Assembly (NCBI GenBank): GCA_025716855.1
Contig: JAIXMQ010000021.1
Location: 310,001 to 374,000 of the forward strand
Reading direction: 5' to 3'
From: Pilaira anomala
Taxonomy: Eukaryota; Mucoromycota; Mucoromycetes; Mucorales; Mucoraceae
Length of the DNA stretch: 64,000 bases
This document shows, piece by piece, positions 60,172 through 64,000 of the stretch (position 1 is its first letter; every line of letters starts with the position of its first letter). The notes under the pieces are model-generated. The model made no database searches and had not been told where the DNA came from. It was given only the letters and a program-made list of their open reading frames with translations. A program made the position numbers and the translations under genes.

Positions 60172-62095
60172 CTCTTTCGAATGATATAGAAATCAAAAAA
60201 TATTAATAATTAAGATTAATGGTTATTATGCGATAAAATAATCTACAATTTTTGTTAGGACAAGTATATTTTTTATATTTAGAAATATACAGTTGAAAAT
60301 AAATGAAGATGCTCCGTCAAATTCTGCACCTTCTGTATATCATATTGTTTAATGAAATAGTTGATTTAGAGGGACGTTACTTTGACAAGAAGGTATTTTT
60401 TGTCAAAATTTTGAATTCTGGGACCGAAAAACGAGGTGTATGTAGACCATGCTACATGCACTCTCCACTTGTAGTGCATGTGAGGAAAACAGTTTTTGTT
60501 AGAGAAAGTATATTTTTTACATATAAAAAAAATATATCTTTGTATGGCGATATCTGCCCATCAAAATTTGGAATTTTTTGGATATAGTATTGTATAATAA
60601 AATAGTTAATATTGAAGGACTTTACTTTGACATGAAAGGTTTTCTGGGCTTAAAATTTAAGCTGTGTTTAGTTAATTTAGAGTGGTGACTAATAAGCGCG
60701 CCTCATATACACTACACACACCACATATTTAAGCCCAGAAAACCTTTCATGTCAAAGTAAAGTCCTTCAATATTAACTATTTTATTATACAGTACTATAT
60801 CCAGAAAATTTTAAATTTAAATGGGCAGATGGTTGTATATAAAGATATAGTTTTTTATATGTAAAAAATATACTTTCTCTAACAAAAACTGTTTTCCTTA
60901 CATGCACTACAAATGGAGAGTGCATGTAGCATGGTCTACATACACCTCGTTTTTCGGTCCCAGAATTCAAAATTTTGACAAAAAATACCTTCTTGTCAAA
61001 GTAACGTCCCTCTAAATCAACTATTTCATTAAACAATATGATATACAGAAAGTGCAGAATTTGAAGGCGCATCTTTCTATATGATTTGATTTATATAATT
61101 GGAAACAGAAAATATACTTGCCCTAACAAAAACTGTAAACCGTTTTATCACAATAACCATTAATATTTGTAATTATTTTATTTTGATTTTTACATCATTC
61201 GAAAGAGTGCAAAATTCTGTATTTACCGTTAAAAGAACAAGCGTTAAACCCTTTTTAATGTAAAGATACATCTACCTTTCTGATTTTTGAAAAAATCCAT
61301 AGGGGGGGACTAGCAAATTTTTCTAAAAAATGGAGTTTTTTTCACAGCTTAAAAAAAAATAAAAATTAGAAATGCAGATATATCTTTGTATTTAAATGGT
61401 TTTAAAGTTTAGCTTTTTATTGATGTCTAAGGTATAATTTGACGCTCTTTCGAATGATGTAAAAATCAAAGTAACATAATTATAAAGTTTAATAGTCATT
61501 GCGAAAAAACACAGCTTCTATTAGGACATGTATATTTTTTATATATAAGATGATAAATCTAAATGCATAGAAATCTTAGTTTTTAAATTCTACATCTTTG
61601 GAATATAACATTGTCTAACAAAATATGTCTGTATCCTGATTTGGTTTTTTTCCTGTTTTTAGACCTAAAAATTGAGATTTGGGTCCAAATTTCTTTCTTT
61701 TCAAATTAACGTCTTTTATTTTACCTATTCTATTATACAATATAATATACAATCGATGCATAATTTAAAGGCGCATCTTTCTATTGATTTAGAATTGTTA
61801 TTTTGTATGTAGAAAATATACTTGCCCTAACAAAAACTGTATATCGTTTTTTCATAATACCTATAAATATTTGTTACTATTTTACTTTGTTTTTTACATC
61901 ATTAAAAAGAGCGTCAAATTCTACATATATCCTTAAAAAGCCAAGCTTTAAAACCTTTTTAATGTAAAGATGTATAGATATTTCCGAATCTTGAAAAAAT
62001 CCAAAGGTCGGGACCTGCCTAAAAATATACTTTTTTCCCCTTTTCCAATGATTTGATTGGCTCATTTTTTTTTCGCTGTAACAAAGAAAAAAACC
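60172..62095. repeat. Palindromic repeat copy B (uninterrupted)
   Basis: A perfect-looking large inverted repeat has arms of about 485 bp (60172-60656 and 60728-61213) around a loop of about 70 bp (AGAGTGGTGACTAATAAGCG). To its right, units shared with 5320-6150 of copy A continue in alternating orientation. The junction GACCTGCCTAAAAATATAC near 62012-62030 is the intact version of the site that carries the KDZ insertion in copy A. Matching 94- and 95-codon open frames lie in the two arms (60303-60587 plus, 60785-61072 minus). No transposase is seen, so the repeat would be non-autonomous. Confidence 0.8.
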
Positions 62096-62474
62096 CTTTT
62101 TTTTTTTTTTGGGATTGATTGAAAGTTTACAAGGCTTTAGATGATGTATCTGTTTTAAGTAATAATATGGCAGTATGCCAATAGCTTTTTTTTTAAAAAA
62201 AATCAATGAATAAAGATCGATTTTTAAACAAAATCAATATATAAAAAGCTATTTAAAGTAGTATTTTATACCAATAGCAATAGCGCCTTTATTATGAACG
62301 TCATTTTGAAATAAGATAAAGACCAATGATATGAAGCAATATACAATTGAAAAGCCAATAGCTACTGAGATCTAGCAGATTTGCAGGTAAAATAATGTCA
62401 TGAAATATCTAATTTGCAGGTAAAACTAGGACCGATAAAGTACAGATTTTGCGGGTAAACCAGGACTGGGGGCT
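62096..62474. other. AT-rich spacer between repeat copy B and the tandem repeat
   Basis: Contains poly-T/A tracts and repeated GCAGGTAAAA-like words near 62382-62420. No gene seen. Confidence 0.35.
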
Positions 62475-63232
62475 AATTCCAAGAATATTACTACCAAGAC
62501 GCAATGCAATCCCAATAGAATCCCTCAAGGTATTCAGATTTCAAACAAGTAGTAGAGCATCATAATCTTGATGAAAAACCAGCGCTAATAATGAAGGTCC
62601 ATACGAGTGCAACTCATACTTTCCAACACTTTCACTTGGGACAGATTCTAGGAATCTTACTATCAAGAGGCGATGCAATCCCAATAGAATCCCTCAAGGT
62701 ATTCAGATTTCAAACAAGTAATAGAGCATTATAATCTTGATGAAAAACCAGCGCTAATAATGAAGGTTCATACGAGTGCAATGCAATTCATATTTTCCAA
62801 CACTTTCACTTGGGACAGATTCTAGGAATCTTACTATCAAGACGCGATGCAATGCCAATAGAATCCCTCAAGGTATTCAGATTTCAAACAAGTAATAGAG
62901 CATCATAATCTTGATGAAAAACCAGCGCTAATAATGAAGGTTCATACGAGTGCAATGCAATTCATATTTTCCAACACTTTCACTTGGGACAGATTCTAGG
63001 AATCTTACTATCAAGACGCGATGCAATGCCAATAGAATCCCTCAAGGTATTCAGATTTCAAACAAGTAGTAGAGCATAACAATCTTGATGAAAAACCAGC
63101 GCTAATAATGAAGGTCCATACGAGTGCGATGCAACTCATACTTTCCAGCACTTTCACTTGGGACAGATTCCAGGAATCTTACTATCAAGACGCGATGCAA
63201 TCCCAACAGATTCTCTCAAGGTATTCAGAGTA
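62475..63232. repeat. Tandem repeat, period about 174 bp, about 4.3 copies
   Basis: The landmark TATTCAGATTTCAAACAAGTA begins at 62531, 62700, 62874 and 63048, and a partial copy (TATTCAGAG) at 63222, giving spacings of 169, 174, 174 and 174. Each unit also holds GATGCAATCCCAATAGAATCCCTCAAGG, CTTGATGAAAAACCAGCGC and CACTTTCACTTGGGACAGATTC. Units differ by a few substitutions. There is no conserved open frame. Confidence 0.85.
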
Positions 63233-63904
63233 CTTCTAAACAAAACTGATTAGTTATAGTACTGACATTTTGTGCTCTGATCTTATTTGCATACCTTATT
63301 GCTTGTAAATATAGTTGCTGAACAACCTACGTTGTCAAAAAAAAAGGCATCATAAGAAAAAAGGATCATTTTCTATTTGAGATTTATTAGACAAAATGAA
63401 TCATTTATTTTTTGATAAAATTATTAGACTTACCATTGATAACAATATGTTTTATGCAGGTCTTTTTTCCCTTGGAACATTGTCTTCTCTAGGCAAGGAG
63501 TGTGGCAAAAGAAGAGATTAAAAAATGTAGCGGTAAGGAAGGAAGATTCATTTTGGAATATATATAAAAAGAAGAAAGTGAAAGAAAAAAACAAAATAAA
63601 AAAAAAGATTATTTATAATGAACCCCCCCCCCTGTTTGTCTGGCGTATGAGAAAAAAACCTGCCTGTATGCCATGTGAAAAAAAAAATTGATGTAATAGT
63701 GTATTTCATGCAAAAGTTATAAAAACCTTATTCACGTGACAATGTGCCTTGTTATATTTTTTATAAATCCGGATAAAAGTAATCCGTGATCCAGTTTAAA
63801 TAACTATACAATTGCATTAATACTTTTGGCGGTCAATGCCAAAGTAATATAATTCTTGATAGTTAAATCTGCCTCTCTCACTTTTAATTTATGGTAAAAA
63901 AAAA
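63233..63904. other. AT-rich intergenic region
   Basis: No supported gene. The frame at 63500-63691 is lysine-rich low-complexity sequence around a poly-C run at 63625. Confidence 0.35.
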
Positions 63905-64000
63905 ATTTAAAGGAAGAGACCTTTTGATACTACCATTCTATTACGATAGTAAATCCCTACGCTACACTATGTGTGTTTACTAACCTTAATTAGTCTTTCT
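63905..64000. repeat. Left end of a further palindromic repeat (copy C, truncated by the window)
   Basis: TACTACCATTCTATTACGATAGTAAATCCCTACGCTACACTATGTGTGTTTACTAACCTTAATTAGTC is the inverse of 15866-15935 and parallels 4275-4340 at the left end of copy A. The rest of this copy should lie beyond 64000. Confidence 0.65.

Noticed and set aside
62475..63232. CRISPR-like array
   Set aside because: The whole 174-bp unit repeats with no unique spacers, and the setting is eukaryotic.

Overview
This window reads as nuclear DNA of an early-diverging fungus, most likely a Mucoromycota (Mucorales-like) species. It is strongly AT-rich. Genes are compact, with many 50-80 nt GT-AG introns (clear TACTAAC-type branch points, long poly-T tracts), and the products are typically fungal: PIL1, VTC4, RAX2, a DMA-type FHA-RING ligase, an NDR kinase and KDZ/HMG transposon genes. 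No function was looked up. Products were named by reading domains and motifs, and exon structures were built by hand so that phases and conserved residues join.

Layout. (1) 1-3353: the tail of an unknown gene, then a FYVE-finger gene. (2) 4060-15940: a repeat-rich block. A large palindromic repeat (copy A) is split by a 9.6 kb KDZ transposon (6161-15761) with imperfect terminal inverted repeats and an 8-bp target duplication. The transposon carries an intact 12-exon KDZ transposase, a 5-exon HMG-box accessory gene, a decayed third gene and a tRNA-like sequence. A second repeat copy near 62 kb shows the uninterrupted target site. (3) 17049-20626: condensin subunit YCG1. (4) 20627-24460: mostly non-coding, with one decayed gene fragment. 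(5) 24461-42327: a dense block with a small zinc-binding-like protein, PIL1, GPN2, ATE1, TIP41, a PHO80-type cyclin, VMS1, a small unknown gene, HEM3, VPS1, an NDR kinase and a DMA-type ligase. (6) 45041-58754: propionyl-CoA carboxylase alpha, VTC4, the exosome subunit RRP41 and a very large RAX2 with a C-terminal SH3 domain. (7) 60172-64000: repeat copy B, a 174-bp tandem repeat and the start of copy C.

The host genes are housekeeping or polarity genes and do not form one pathway. Several concern polarity and the cell cortex (RAX2, NDR kinase, PIL1, DMA, the PHO80-type cyclin), which could be chance. The most notable observations are the complete nested KDZ element with accessory HMG gene, two microexons of 11 and 10 nt that restore conserved motifs (HEM3, VPS1), a GC-AG intron in RAX2, the RAX2-SH3 fusion with a repeated motif in its tail, and the dispersed palindromic repeat family.
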